Assembly (NCBI GenBank): GCA_020746105.1
Contig: CM036633.1
Span: 9,718,501-9,782,500, forward strand
Source of the DNA: Trogon surrucura
Lineage: Eukaryota > Chordata > Aves > Trogoniformes > Trogonidae
Direction of reading: 5' to 3'
Length of the DNA stretch: 64,000 nt
Shown here in pieces: positions 41,101 to 56,100 of the stretch. The stretch's first letter is position 1, and each line of letters begins with the position of its first letter. A program made the position numbers and the translations under genes. The notes beneath the pieces are model-generated. The model was given only the letters and a program-made list of their open reading frames with translations, searched no databases and was not told the DNA's origin.

Positions 41101-44100
41101 TTAATACTGATGAAACAAATGAAGAACTATGAAAAAGTGCATCTAGAGAAGTTTCTTAATAGCCCTGTTGTAACTTAATAGAAAAAGGTGATTCACTCAT
41201 TCGAAAAGAAAAAATCCTGTTTGTATCAGTCAAAGAGAAGTTTGTCATTTTGCACCTTTATAGGCCTTCCAAAGCAGACAATCCCCTGAGTTTCATTTTT
41301 CCTGTTCTACTCTCTCTAGCCCCTTTTGCAGGCTGGTGCCCTGTCTTGACCTAACTCTGCCCTCGCGGCCAGCAGAAACAGTTCAGCCACAGGCGAGCAT
41401 TTTTGATAAACCCTTCCTGCCTCCACTCCCTGACCCCACTTCATCCCCACCCCAGCTGCTCTAGAGCTGGCAGCTTCTGTCTTTGTGGCAGCCCATCAGC
41501 AAGAGCTCACAGGTACTGTGGTGGCAGGACTTCTCACCTCCATGTGTCGACCCCTTGGTCCATCACCATCTGCCCCCACGCAGCAGATCCCAACCCCACA
41601 CCCTCTAAACTTGTGCAGGAGGCAGTAAATGAAGGCATCTGCTTCAGAGGTTTTATGCTAGGACAAAGTCAGCCCATTAAGGGAGTTACCCACATGCACA
41701 CTGCTGCCTGTACCCAATGCTAAGCATGACCATGGTGCAGATCTACATAGACTAAGTTTATGTTGCCTGATCTTGCCTAACTCCTTCTGCTTTTTGCAGG
41801 CAGTAGGTTTGAGCTTGCCCATGTACACCTCAGACTGCCTCTTTCATTACATTCCCTGGGAAAAGTAACCGCTTCAATTACCTTGTACAACATGGGTCTG
41901 AATAAATCCCTGCTTGGAAACACGTGCTAGGTTTTCAGAGGGTGCCGTTAGAAGTGTTAGCAGCATTCCAAGTGCTGCAGTAGACTTCCACACCACAAAC
42001 ACCATTTTATATCCTTTACAACTGCGCACATCTAACAGCGAACAATAAATCTATCTTACTAATTACACATTCAGCTTGTTATAACCATCGTAAAACAAGT
42101 ACAGCTGGTAAAGCCATGAAATGATGTCAAATCATATTTCTGCCTTCTACAGAGAAGCAGCGTTATTTTCCAGTCCCCTGATGAAGCTGGCTGTTCAAAG
42201 CCATGTGTGGAAACAGCTGCCAACTAGGTCATCCACCTTTAATTAGGTAATGATATTGTCTTTTTTCCTACCCATTTAAAAGTGTTTGACATTCTGTAAT
42301 TCAAAGTGACTTAAGTGTTTATCATAAAAAGCTGCCTTAGGAACAAATTGAAGCACATGGTGCTAAATCCAAGAGCCAGCGTTTTCTCCTTCACAGCCAA
42401 GTTCAGTCTGTTCAGCCACAGAGAAAATTACCAAACCCCAGAACTGCCTGCAGTTCAAAAGGTGTATCTAAAGTACAGATAGCTAGAGCTATGGTTCCTA
42501 AAACCCCTTAAAAAAGTAAGCTTCGGCAACCATGTGAGAGTAAGAGCTAGTATTCATGGCAACCTAGATCGACCAACATAAAATATCTCTTAAAAAGTTG
42601 TCTGAGATTCGTAAGAAAACACCGGTGTAAGAAAAAAATTGTGTTACCTCATTCAGGCTAGAGTTAATGCTGTCTGGCTGCTTGACAGGCTCTTTCTTGC
42701 GGGAGACAGACAGTGAAAGAACATCCTGAAGTCCTATCTAGCAGCAGCTGAACAATACAAGCTTTTGAAAAACAAGGGGCTACTTGCAACATGAAAGGGA
42801 GGTAAATTAAATTTTCACATGTTAGAAGGAAATACCACAGGATATATTTATACAAATGTGTCTGAATAAAATAAGCAGCATCTGTTTGAAAAGCTGTCTC
42901 ATTAGCTGCCCCCACAGTTCCCGATGCAATTTGGCTGGACAAGCAGTAATGCTAAAAAAATTGAATTTTACCTTCCCATATCTGGACGCAAAGGTTCCCG
43001 TGAGTAAGGAGTGAAAAATAATTATCGTCTCATCCAAATCCCACACAAACACACGCTGTGATGACAGACGGGGTGGAAAAAAAAAAGAAATACAGTTACA
43101 TATCAAGCAATTGCACGAATTCGTTCAGTCAGGAAGTATGTCCTGTTGGACTACAGCTTTTTAAGCTCTCAAGCCCCTTTGGAGCACTGACTGTAGATGC
43201 TTTGTGAAAGCAGGCAAAATGAAACATCAGGAATTCTGGAACTATGTGTGTGCTGGTCATCCTAAGAGTCTGCTCTCCTAACAGCCACAGAAATCCTCTG
43301 CTGCATGTCAAGTCAGGGGAGCAAACCAGCAGACCTATAAAAAGCCCAAAGCGGGGGGAAAAAAAAGATGCTGATAATACAGAAATTGAGCAATTATTTT
43401 ACCTACTCATTTCTGTAGGCTCCAGTTATATTTACTGATTTTAGGCTCTCACAACCCACTATGCTGATGGTGGGATTTGCTAATAGATGCAACTCTTTAT
43501 CATTGCTGGATTTGCTAAAGGAATATAAATGAAAGTTATTATTACCTCAATCTCACTGTCAGCAGAAGGGGAAGGATCGTTGCTTCTTTTTGACCGGGCT
43601 CGTACCTTGCTGTCTGACCCTCTGTGATGTCTGTCGGTTTCTATATCTTTTGCTGCTGTTGTTGAATATTCCCCTATCGTGAAAAAAGGAATTTCATTAC
43701 AGAGTTAAATTTTGCAGTACATGATTATAATTAAAGCGTGAAACCTTCTAACGTAAAGCACTGGAAACTTTGTGAAAACACCATCAGAAAATCTTACTCT
43801 TTTCATGTCAACAACTAACATTGTTAGAGAAATAACTTCTAATTCCTAAGATCTGTTAAAACAATTTCAAAAATCACCAAGACTGTATATATAACTTTTT
43901 TAAATGGGTGTGACACTTCAAAAACCTTATCTCATTTTTCATTGAAAAAAATAGCTTTTTGACTTTTACTCCCCAGCTGCTTTTCAAAAGAGAAATTAGA
44001 AAGGCAATGGAAAAGGAAACCAAGACCAATTCAGCTTCTGAATTTTTTTTTTTTAATTTGATGAATGCTCATGATGAAAAATATACTTTCACCATCAACT

Positions 44101-47100
44101 TCTATTTAAAAATACAGAACTAGCCTGTTTAGCCATATTCTATTTCACAGATGATAGTATTTTAGAACTAACTGAGAAGAGACAGTCAAAGGCAAACTTC
44201 CCTTGTAAAAGTACCTGTTTTGATTGGCTTGAGTTTCATAAACCTGTCCGGATTTCACTTACCTTACATTACAAATCCTTCTCAAACATATTTTTCTTTT
44301 CACCTTCCTAAGTTGTGGTCTCTCCAGCTTCCTAGAATAACCATATTCTTCTTCAGAGAAGCTTGGATTGTGCCTAACAAGCTTTTTTGAAATCACCCAT
44401 GCTCAAAAAGGCTGCGATACGATCTAAGGAACAGAAAATCCTGCGACTGCTTTTAGAGCAATCTGTAATCACTTCTTTTAAAAAACCAATATTAGTTTAT
44501 TTTTCTTTTAGAGCAACCACAGATGTTCAGATTTGTTTCATAAGTCAGCAGACCTACAATGGGCGTATACTGCGATCATCCACAAATTATGTGGCGTTTT
44601 ATATAAATGTTACTGCATGCCAACAAAAACTTTAACAGAGAAGTGATAGCTGAAGATTGTACTTGAACAGAACACTGGAGGATAGTAATCTGTCAGTAAT
44701 TCTGTAAACCATTTAAGCTTTGAGACTTTAAAAATTAAGTATTCAAAGAGAGGTCATAAATTTGGAAGCTTTTTTTGCATGGAGTTCATCCTGAACCTTC
44801 AACTTAGAAAAACAGTTTGTGCTGATTTTTGAAAGAGGGACATTCTCATCCTCTTGACGTACTTATTTATGAATGCATTTGGTACATATCCTAAGAGGTG
44901 ACTGTACACTTTGACAGAGACATGGGCTGAGAAGTCACCAGAAAATCAGGAAACGGGCTTTTTCAGATCATGGCTGTTTGTTTCAAACTTGCTGCTACCC
45001 ACGTTAGCCATCAGTACTGATCTGAGGTTTGCATCCAACTGTTTTGTCTTTCTGTACTACCTGTAGAGGAGATCAAACCTCACATACTCATGAAAACAAC
45101 AGACAGGTTTTAGAGATTTTGGATGTTCTAAACTCCTCCCCAAACCTTGCGTTGCACAGTGTAAGCAGACCTGTTAAATGCTAAGAAATCAAATTTATCC
45201 ATGTAAACGTGTGTATTTAAAAAAAAATTCCAACAACGAGGTTATAGTCTTTATGTCTACAGGTGACTGAGACTGCCAAACTGCGACCAGAAGAGATGCA
45301 CCTACCGGCCAGCGATTCTGTGCTCTGACTGGTGACATTGTGAGAAGACTCCTGCAGAGAGTACGTGGACGTTGGGATGGCTGAGGGGCTGATGCTGTTT
45401 GCAGACACATATGGAGAGTTGTAGGAGGAGCTGTAATACTGTGAGTACTGGCTTTGAGGAAAGCTTGGATATGAAGAATATTCCTTTGAGGAAAAAAAGC
45501 AACATCTAAATTCCGTGTACCTGGTTTTATCTTATAAATGAGTAAGACACCATAAAGGCGGTGTTTTCCCCACATGCAGCAAGTCATGGTTCAGGAATAT
45601 TTCACTGAAGAACCATGGTTCATTTACTTATGAAATTGCATTTCTGCTTCTCCCAAATATACTCCTGCTTTACTATGATCAACTAATCACCAAGAGTCAG
45701 AAATCAGGCAAGTTCTGCTTTTTCTATAGGATTTTAGTTATCAGCACTAACCCATTTTGTATTACAGAGTCTAACAATTTCACACAGGAGTGAAGTAGGG
45801 TGGCTTTTTGAAAAGGGCCACGATGGAAGACATAGTCTCTGTAAATAACAAGATACCTAAGAAATTAGAACAGAATCATTTGGTGAGAGAAGGAGGAAAG
45901 CAGGCTGTATTTCCCTGTCGTCAGCAGGATCGGCTGTTAGAACAAGTTACAAAACCGAAGAAAAAGGATGTAGCAATTGTTTTGCAGTAATGTTCATAGT
46001 TGAGATTGTCCCACTGTCTCAGCGACAACTAAATGCCTGAGTGATCTTCCTGGCCTACAGAAAAATGAACTAAAAATACAAGGTGCAAGTGACACAGCTA
46101 TTTCATTAACTTTCAGTCACAGGGGAGCTCTCAAGAACAAAGACTCCAGTTGTCATAAGAACAATTAAACTGAAAAAGAAATGAGAGAATTTCACTGTTT
46201 TCTCTTAAACAATAACCCAAAATAATAAAAAAAGCCCAATCATTTTCCTCCTTTTTAGGTAACCTCCATACTCCAATCAAATGCACTTCCATTGGCAAAT
46301 GCTGATGCTTTTAGCCAAAAACTGAAGTAATAAAGAAATTGCCCACTGTTGTCATTAAAAATACAAGTCAACAATCACCTTACAAACAAGGAATTGAAAT
46401 TACTGGCCAACCAAAACACATTTGCTGGGACAGTGTATTCATTTGTTTGGCCCAACCAAGAGGAGCCATTTGCTACTGAAAATCATCTGTCCTGTGCATA
46501 TATGCAAGCTGTTTATTTATACACACACATTTATCAAGGTATCTGAAGCATGAAGCCCACAGACAGGTGTACTCTCAAAGAAGGAAGCACACAGACAGCT
46601 CAGATGGCTCAATATTCATCAGGCCTGCCAATGTCTCTTTCAAAATGTTCATATTTATTACGCGGTGCCAAGACAGCAGATGACAGGATCCTAGAAGCGG
46701 AGCTCTCTGTAGAGGATGGAAAACATATCTGGAAGTTGTAAGATGGCAGAGGAATGATGAAACTCTTGGCACTGCTACAGCAGCACTGCATCCTCCTCCT
46801 GAAAGAACCGCACTCTGTGCAAGTGGGTGTATTGATACGCACATCTTAAAATTAATCAAGATACCTAGAAGTCCAGCGAATGGGCAGGCTGCAGGAGTAG
46901 AGTAGAAAGGTGTTGGGCAAAATACACAGCAGTACCTTCCTTAAATAAATGTAAATGTCATAATAACCTCTCTGATCTACCTATCTTCCAACCATTTAAA
47001 ATAAGTGACGAGGTTGCCAATAATAAATGCTGAACCGTACCTGATGCACAGCACTAAATCCTGCAGAATTTGTCAGGCCATTTGCTCCCTGGTAAATCCC

Positions 47101-50100
47101 TGTTGTGCCTAAGGGAAAGAATATCATGGTCATAAAACACACCAGCAATCAGAGTAACAGGATATATTAATACAAACAATTTCCAACAGGAAGTAAAGTA
47201 CTGGGTTACTAGAAAAAAGTAGCTCACAAATCTTGACAAATATGGGACAGCAGGGAGCAAAAATATTGCTTCATCCTGGTATGTTATGAAGAGAAAAGGT
47301 AAGGGTGGACAGGTGAGTTCTGTCCCAAATGAAGCAGCTGATGCCCTCCAGGCCTCTCTAACTGCTGAAGCATTACAGCAAAAATTTTATGGGTGGAGAA
47401 GTTCAGAAAATAAACCTACAGGAACAGTCCTCCTTTGCCTCCCATCAGGCAAGTGGTAGGAGAGCTCTGGATCCTGCACCCCTGGCAAATTCTAGCCTTG
47501 CTTCAACTCTAGTCTATGCTGGTTTCCATTTCAAAATTTTCCATTTCACATAGGTGGAGAACTTCCTCTTGAGTTTGTGCGATTTGAGAATTTATACTAA
47601 AAATGTTCTTCCAGTGTTTTGCAATAGTGCTTGCTCCAAGGGCTGGCTGTGCATACACAGGAGGCAAAGGCTGGACTATGCCTATTCCATCCTAATGGAA
47701 GGCAGCAGCCTACAAATAGCACTCAGACCCACTGTTTCCACAGGGGAAGAGGTTTGATTTTGGTGCTGCACGGCCACAGTGGGCTCTTGTCATTTTGTCA
47801 CCTCGATGTACCATCAGACCAAGCCCTAACCAGGCACTCGGATTTCTTTTCTTATCCAGTTTCTTATCACGTGAATGACTTTGAGCAGTGCTTTTTTTAA
47901 CCGTATGACTCTGCACATCTTCATGTGGCAACCTTTCCCCAAAGATCCACTTGCTTGTCTTTATTTTAAGACACCAGATTAGCTGGGGAATGGACAGCTG
48001 AACAAACTCCACTCTGCCAAGTGCAACTACAAAGCACATGCACTGAGAAATAAATCTCAAGACCAAAAGTAACAAGAGGGAGGACTCACCCCTCCAGAAC
48101 TAATTTGCTGTCACATGTAGTCTTGAAAAAGAAGAGGGCAGAGAGGGGAGAAGATAGTGCAGGGATTGCCAGGGTACCAGGAAGCCTGGGTCTCCCCAAG
48201 CCCCCTTCACATGCTGGCTGGGGAGCTGAGCCAGTGCAGGTGGGTTCAGGTGGTGCCTCCTCCTGGCATTCACCTCTTGAAGGCAAATCTGGGCGCATCA
48301 CTGTCCAACTCCTCCCCACAATCCATATGGAGAGACCGCCCAGAGCAGCATCCCAAAGAGGGCAATACATTCAGCTATTGGCACTTCCCCACCTCCCATC
48401 CATGCGAGGCTTTGCTTTTCTGCAGAGTTTTTCCACAAGTCACAAGTATGCAGCAGGATGAAGATATTCCTGTGGTAACCAGGCATTTCTCACCACTGTG
48501 AAGGGGAGTAATAGAGCCCCAGTGCTTACAGGCAAAAACAGCTTTCACAGAACACAAAACAGCTCTTGTACACCAGAGCTCAAAACAATACAGGGGGGAA
48601 TTTTTGATCTTCCTAAACTGTCATTTAGAAACAATCCATCATCCTTTATTAAAGCTGTCAAGAGGGGGATGCGTTACCTCAAGGGACTCACGCTTTATGT
48701 GTAAATTGTGATGAGAACATGTTTATTGCTGTGCTACCTGCACATGATACCATAGCTTCCTGGTTTCCAAACAATCAGAGAGAATTATAAAAAGGAGAGA
48801 TCTGCACAGCTGGAATGAACTTACTCTGAACTCTGCACAAGCTGTGCAAAGCGAGAGTGTCCACGCACACACGGGGCAGGTATGTGAGAAGGGAGAAGAG
48901 GGTAGAAACACAGGAGTGCTCCTTAGCTTCTCACAGTACATTATTACTAGACCCTATGGGATGGATTTTGCACCATGGTTTTGAACATATTTTTGCCATT
49001 TTAGCTAAGCTCCCCAAGTGCAAGTTCAGGTGTCCCTACAGGCTGCTGCAGTCCATCTCCCTCTGCTCAGGGGATTTTCAAAAGGAAGGACTGTGGTGCA
49101 AGAGACAAACTTCCTAATTTTTCACCTGTGTATTTAAATACTTGTGAAAATGCTTAAGACTCCTATTTCCTATAAGGTGAAGTTCAACAGGCCTGTGAAC
49201 AGATTTTTGACAACTCAGATTCTTCTGGACCCTGTTGTCGCATCCTGACCAAGCAAGGAGTATCATAGAGCTTAGTTTGTCTACACTGAGATCAAACACA
49301 ACTCTCTCTTTCTGTCCCTACAGCTTCACATTCAGAGAATGCAAGCCCTCCCCACGGTATCCCTTGAGAGCTGCTAAGTTCAGTGTATCTTGGCAGCTCA
49401 GGATTGTTATAGCAGAATAGTTACAGATGAGGACACCTGACACAACCAAACAACCAAAGCCAGTAAAACTTTGGAATTTCTTCCCAGCTGAACAAGGATG
49501 AAAAGCTGGGAGAAAAAACCAAATCAATTATCTGCATGGAAAACAAAGTGCTTGAAGAGATGGGTTCAGAAATACTTCATTTCAACATCGACCTTTGTCT
49601 TGGGGATTGGAGTCATACCACAGGGACTACTACGGCTCAGTCCCTGTTCCAGTTTACAGACTAGACTGGAGAGACCACATTTTCAATGAGACACAATCAG
49701 CTCAAATGGAAGGAAAACAAGGAAGCACCAGAAGCAATGAAGATGAGGACAAACCCTCTCTCCACACGAGCAGAGAATGACGCCTGATAGGTACAGTTTC
49801 TGTGAGCAGCCTTGTAGAATCCAGCAGTTCAGAACAAAAGTCAGAACTGGCCCCAAATGTTTGCTTTTCCTCCCCAAGTTGTTGATAGGAAATAAGCTTT
49901 TCTGTAATAAAATGAATTGTGCTATGTGCAGTTTTAGTTTTGCATCAGTAAATTTTACACATAAGAAACTGGAGAATTATCAACAGACTTGCGCACTGGC
50001 ATTATCAATTTAGCCCTACTCCCCACGTAACTATTTTTTTCAGAAAGACTAGAATGACAGAAAGCGATGCTTATGTGGAATGGGCACGCCTAGGAAGTCT

Positions 50101-53100
50101 CTTGGTAAGCAATGTACGTTAATGCCTGACCCCCTCCCATTTCTGAGTGGATACTGCCCACTTCTACAGGACTTTTGCTTTCACATATATTGTCTTTTTT
50201 CCTGACCCCTGAAGACTGTGCACTATCTCAAACTGCAGCTGATTTTACATTTGCAACACTGCAGATGTGCAAGCAAGCGATTTGCTTCCGTCTATCTTAG
50301 AGTAGCTCAATGTCAAGTAATTGCATTCAAACTCCTATTTGCAAATCAGAAGCAAGCCCAGGATCTCTCCCCTTTGGATCTTCTCCATATGGAATATGGC
50401 TCACATCTGTGTTCAATCAAACCAGTTGCTAAATGTCACAATGCCCTCATTCACAGGTAGCTTAAAGAACATTTAGCTGGTAATAAAACAATCTGGACTC
50501 TAGAGTAGAATAGCTCTTCAGATGTATGGTACTGTAAATGTTCCTGTAAAGTATGTATATCACAAACACACTTGCATGAAAAGACACCGCATAAAAGGCG
50601 TGCACATGCTGTACATATTCAGTGCCGTGACTTTTCCTTGATAAGTAGATGTGGCCCTTCTCTATATGAGTGTCCAAGAGCAACATGTATAGAGAAGCTC
50701 TTTGTTAGCTGATTGATGGTATATTCCTGTTCTCATACAGATGGATTTGATTTGCTATTTCCCCCTCACTCCCTTTTTAATTCAAATATTTGAAAATCTA
50801 GGCCATGGTCAATGACCATTTCAATGGTGTGCGATCTGGACTGTGCTCTTGCAAAAACTTTCATGCCAGCCTCTCCTTCCTCTTAGTTTCTCCCTTTCTG
50901 TCTTTCAGTCACTGCAATAACAGGCCCCATTTCTTCTGCTCTTTTCCAGGTAAGAGCAAGTAAAGAAAATAAGGGAATATTCAGTATCTTCAGAACTAAG
51001 CTCTGGTTTGGCTAAAAAGGTTATCTTTCAGTTTATAAATACACAGGATGACATAGGAATACTGGTGCCTTGGGGAGTTATGATTATAGAGACATGACAG
51101 GCCTGTGGTTTAAGTTCAGATCACCACCACAGCAAGCTTTGAAAATCAAGTTTGTGTCCTTGCATTTCACAGGTCAGAGGGGGCCTGACACCAGGCAGGT
51201 GTTCTCCAAGTCTCTGTTTAGAAGAACAGATGGTTTGCACTTCCAGTATTCAATGAAATACTCAACAGTCAGAGGAGGAGATAGCCACATTCAATACAGG
51301 TGGAGAACAGGGCATTTATCACAGCTCTCCGTGTAGGCAGCAGCAATTGTGAGCCCATGGACACTCGACAGATGGAACACCGGACTGAGATGAGGGTGTT
51401 TGCAGGGTGGCTACCATGGGCACTTCTGAATACGCTCGAAATGGAACAATGAAGCTTAGAACCAAGCGTTTCCTCTAACTTGTAGATGAATTGCACAGTG
51501 GTTCCAGGGAGAGTTCTCTCAAAGGATTATTTGATCACTTTGCACTAATAAAATAAATGCCTACAGGGTTCAGCTGAATCTCATGGTATTTTACAAGCTT
51601 GCACATAATGGCTTGCGTATTCTTACATCAGCAAGCTGTTTTCCTACAGGAAACAATGTTGACTGTGAGTGATGCAAGGAAAGGCCTCAGTCTAACTCCC
51701 AGCAGAGCGTGCATTACTCTGTGCTATGAAGAACATCTGGCTGAAGACTTGCATGGTCATTCAGAAAGGTTCTTTGCAGTGCTTTAAGCTCTCTGACAAG
51801 CTAATGTTTCCTGCAGTAAATATTGCCTTCTCCAAGCTGCTACTTTTTTAGTGAGAGGTTAAGCACTCATCAAAATTACCTCCCACCAGCTATACTCCAA
51901 TGCCTTGTAAGGTTCCAAATCCTACAACATCTGCCTGCATTTATTGGGCAAGAAAACTCATAAAATGTTGCATGGCTGTCAGCTGTGGAGGTATTTCAAG
52001 ACTATCTGACCTGTTACAGGAGAAGAAAAACTCAACCCATATGTACTTTGCAGCGTATTGCTCAACTGTTTGCCATTAGATGTAATGAGCCCTTCCCCCA
52101 AAACAGTCTTCTATTTCTGTCTGGAAGGGCTCAGACAGTCCAGGGAAGAGCATACAGTACTAACCTAGATGAAATGCATGATTCTACAGTGTTATAGCAC
52201 TTGACATCAGCAGTGTCTATTAAAGGACACTGCTCCCAGAAGCACATGAACACCTCCTGCAAATAATACTCTTGGACATGCAGCCCATTTAAAATATGTC
52301 CACTTGTCTCCCACTACAATCCTGTTAAGTCCTGCTAGCCTGACCAGGTGTTTGGGGGCACTCTGAATGGGGATATAAAACACATTTCATTCCACAGTCT
52401 TCCTGAGTCAAAGCTCTTCCCCTGCTGCCTGCTTCTGGGAGTACTCAACCCACAGAGCCTCAAAACTTTAATAAGTGATGACCGGAGCAGTTTTAAGTGC
52501 CTGGCTTTTACCACCCTTTTGAGCCTGGTCACCTGTATAGCTCAATCCACCTCCACAACGGTGTTGAAAGTGCTGGGATAGTTTATATTTACTCTCAGGA
52601 TTTGAACCATGGGAAAGCAATTAAATTTTATTATATTTTGAGAAAACGCTCCTTTTAACCACTCCTATGAAATGACACTGCAGCTCTAGAAGAAAATCAC
52701 ACTGGCTTGTCCTCTTACCCTTGAGGAAGGTAAATCTCTAAATGCCGATGGAGAAGAACAGAGCGAGCTGGGCAGCATGTCTCTACTTTCTGACCCATTA
52801 CTTAGGATCATGCTAACTCTCAGCTGAACACTCCAGAGCTGGGCACTTGCCTCAGGGCTTTTCCAGCCCTTCTATGCACAGCTGCAGCACTGCAGTGCCT
52901 ACAGGAAAAGCCCCACAACAATTGCCAACACTGGATGTTCAGACAAAAGTGTAAAAAACAGGACGAAAGCAGAGAGATCTTTGCCCTGGTATTGCCTTGT
53001 CAGCATCAATTAATCTGCCAGTTACAGACTTTCTAAGCCAAGTTTATATCCTCCCTGTTTATGTTTAATAACTGTCAATAGACTTTTCATCAGACAGTGC

Positions 53101-56100
53101 AGGTATTCTTGTAGTTCTAGATGTCACAGAATGTCATAGTATTGTGGTGCAGAAGCTTCAGCATTTAAATCCTGCCAATATAAATACAAAGCGCGTCCAA
53201 ATTACATAGAAAGAGCCCAAAGCAAGAGCATTATCCAATGCCAGCACAGCAGTTAAAAAAACTATTGAGTTGCACAGCCTGTGCTAACTGAAGCAGGGTC
53301 AGACCTTATTTGTACACAAACATCATCACACTCTTTGATCGGATGACTGCATTCTATTCCTTCCACCAAAGTACCACCTCACACAGCGCCTTGAAATGAG
53401 ATGCAACAGAAAGCAGCACCAACACCACACCAGCACCATGAATCTGACGTTTCCTAACTTTTGAGTGCTTGACTATGCAGGTGTAATGGTTCTTGACATA
53501 GATTTCTGTACCTCATCTTCCACTAGCTCTTCTACTGCCTTCTAGACATTTTCAAGAAAATGTTATTGGGTATACCAAATCAATAATTCAGTGAAGCCTC
53601 ATACAGGGCAAGCCAGCTCTTCACAGCTGGGTATGGGAAGAGCCACCTTCCACACGTTCCTCTGGTGAAACCTCCCCTTGAGCACCTTGCAGACACCAGA
53701 CACAAGATACCTCAAAAGTAAAGGCTCTAAGAGAAGATTCCTGGGTTTGGCTGATGATTTGTCAGCCCATTTCTCTCTTACAAACACACATTTGCTCCCC
53801 TAGCTTCAGGACCATCCAACCCTGGTGCCTGCTCCTTCCTTTGTCATTTAATAATGACCAAGGAAGGAGTTCTGAACAGAACCTCAAAAAAAGCAGTAAA
53901 CGGGAAAAGTTTGAGCAGGGCTTTCTCCTTGGGTAGCAGTAGCACAGATCCTTGCAGCTTACAGCGTATCGCTGTCAACACCTTTGCCTCTCCCCTTGAC
54001 TTCCCTCTCCTGTAAGATAGCTCGTTTTAAAACAAAGTAAACGTAGCATGGTCAGCCCCTGGTGTTTAAAAATCTTTGAAAGGGAGACTGTGCTGTTATT
54101 CTGAGGAACCTTGTATTTACACTGTAAAAAGTGAGGTCTGACCCCTCCTGAAGAGAGGCCTCTCCCTGCAGAACTCACCATGGAGCGAAGCACAGCTTTA
54201 CTGCCACAGCTTCAGACTGCAACTAATGCAAACCAGCTGTGAAGCAGAAACTTTTGAAAGAGGCTACTCATTTTCTACCGAGGTTTTAATTTTATGACTC
54301 TAAGGCATCTGAGTGGCAGTTTGCTGAGAACATGCTCTTGCTTCTCCTTTATTTTTTGAGACTTCAGATGGATTCACTATCTGTATGCCGAAGTGCAACC
54401 CCCTTTTCTGAAGTGTAGATTGAAATTTCCCCTTCTCACACGTCATCACTAAGTACTTAGAGGATCAAGCTTAAAATTAAACATGCCACTTCTTTTGCAA
54501 AATCCATGCATGCAGAGCTAAGTATTCATGCCAAATAGGTATTTATAGCCTCATATTAAATATGTAACACACAAACTGGCATGCAATTGCAAGAAATTCA
54601 GACAGCTCTTGGAGAAAAAAAAAGTCTTGATTATCCATGTATTAACAAGAGCCAAGATGTTTCCAGCATAAGAAAACATTTCAATTGGGTTTGGGATTAA
54701 ATATTCAGATTTTACTTGGTCTCAAGCCAGAAGAACAATTCATTGGCAATTCATTTCACAAACTTAAGCAACATATATAATTAGTCCATTTCAAATCAGC
54801 ATTGCACAAAAGAAATGCTGCTTTCTATTCATTCATTACTTGACAGCTGATCAGAATGGACTCTACAAAGAAAACAAATGCTCAGCAGTAGCAAAGAATT
54901 TCAGTGCGTAGGTCTTTGGCCCTAAATTTATGTCTGTACCGAACTCAACACTGCTTTGCAACTCCTTGGCAAAGAAAAGTTACCCCAGTTACATAACTGA
55001 ATTTTCCTTTGTAATGTAAAAAGTATTTTGTGGGTAGATACATTTGGATATTAAAGAAAAAAAAAAAGTGGTCAGGTCTTTTCCTGCCCAACGACAGTAT
55101 CCATCATGGTCTTTGGCCAGTTTGAACTGTTGTGCAACTTCATAGTTTCATACCAGCTGTCATTTTAGCAATAATAACTGAAGAGCAAGGCATTGTCTAG
55201 GAATTAATGACAAGCTGAGAAGAGATGGCCTGATGCGCAATAAAGGGGTAACACAGGCTCATGCAGCCGCAGGAGATGCTCTGTGAGTTGGCAGCTATTG
55301 CGCCTCTGCATAGCTGATGGTTTTCCACGTTAGCTAACATGCTGGCACAGTTTCCTCTTTGTATTTTACACAGCTCATTAAATGATAAGTTTCTTATAAA
55401 TCAAAGATTTCTCCCCCACCTCAGTGACAACAAGCAGTTTCCTCAATTGCCAGTTAAGACAGTAAGCTCTTTGGGACAGAAGTTGAATATAATCTTTGTG
55501 ACTTATGTTCAATTTCTGTCACTGATTAACAAATTTTCTAAAAGTCTGAATGAATCACTGAACTCTTACATTGACAGAAAAGACAAAGGTAGATAAATGT
55601 GGGCTAAAAAAGCACAATATACTTCCAATACCTAGCATCGGGTGTTGTTTGGGATTTGGTGCTGTAATTGTACACTTAGATGAGGACTCATTAACAAATG
55701 ATACAGACCTTGAAGCAACATTTATTTACCAGCCTTACAAAACTATCACTTTAAAGATAAAAATCTAATGCAAGTTCTTTCCTCTTCTTCCAATTAATGA
55801 GTAAAAATGAGTGGCATCGCTTGATTGGCCACATACATATTTCAAATATCTCTGCTTCATTAGGAAACAAATTGTTTTTGTAAGTACAGTAATAATATGA
55901 AATGTCGCTGTATACAGCACTGGTATATTCAAAAAAAAAGATAAGAAAACCACTCCTTCAGAGTAAATAAGTGAATACCAGATTTCAGTCTATTTGAAAG
56001 TGTCAAGGGTTAGGGCTGGGCCAGCCACTAAATGCTGGCAGATGCACTCTAATGCCCCTTCCTCCCAAAAGTAGGGAGTCTGATGATATAGTATCATATC

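Larger units (their letters stand above)
30247..42971 (-). other. EYA2: EYA2 large intron (12.7 kb)
   Basis: This intron separates the catalytic motif I exon from the rest of the Eya domain. It holds homopolymer runs (A18 at 31149-31166, T15 at 39328-39342, T14 at 40439-40452) and TAATTA-rich segments at 32659-32695 and 36155-36370. No gene is supported. Confidence 0.8.
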
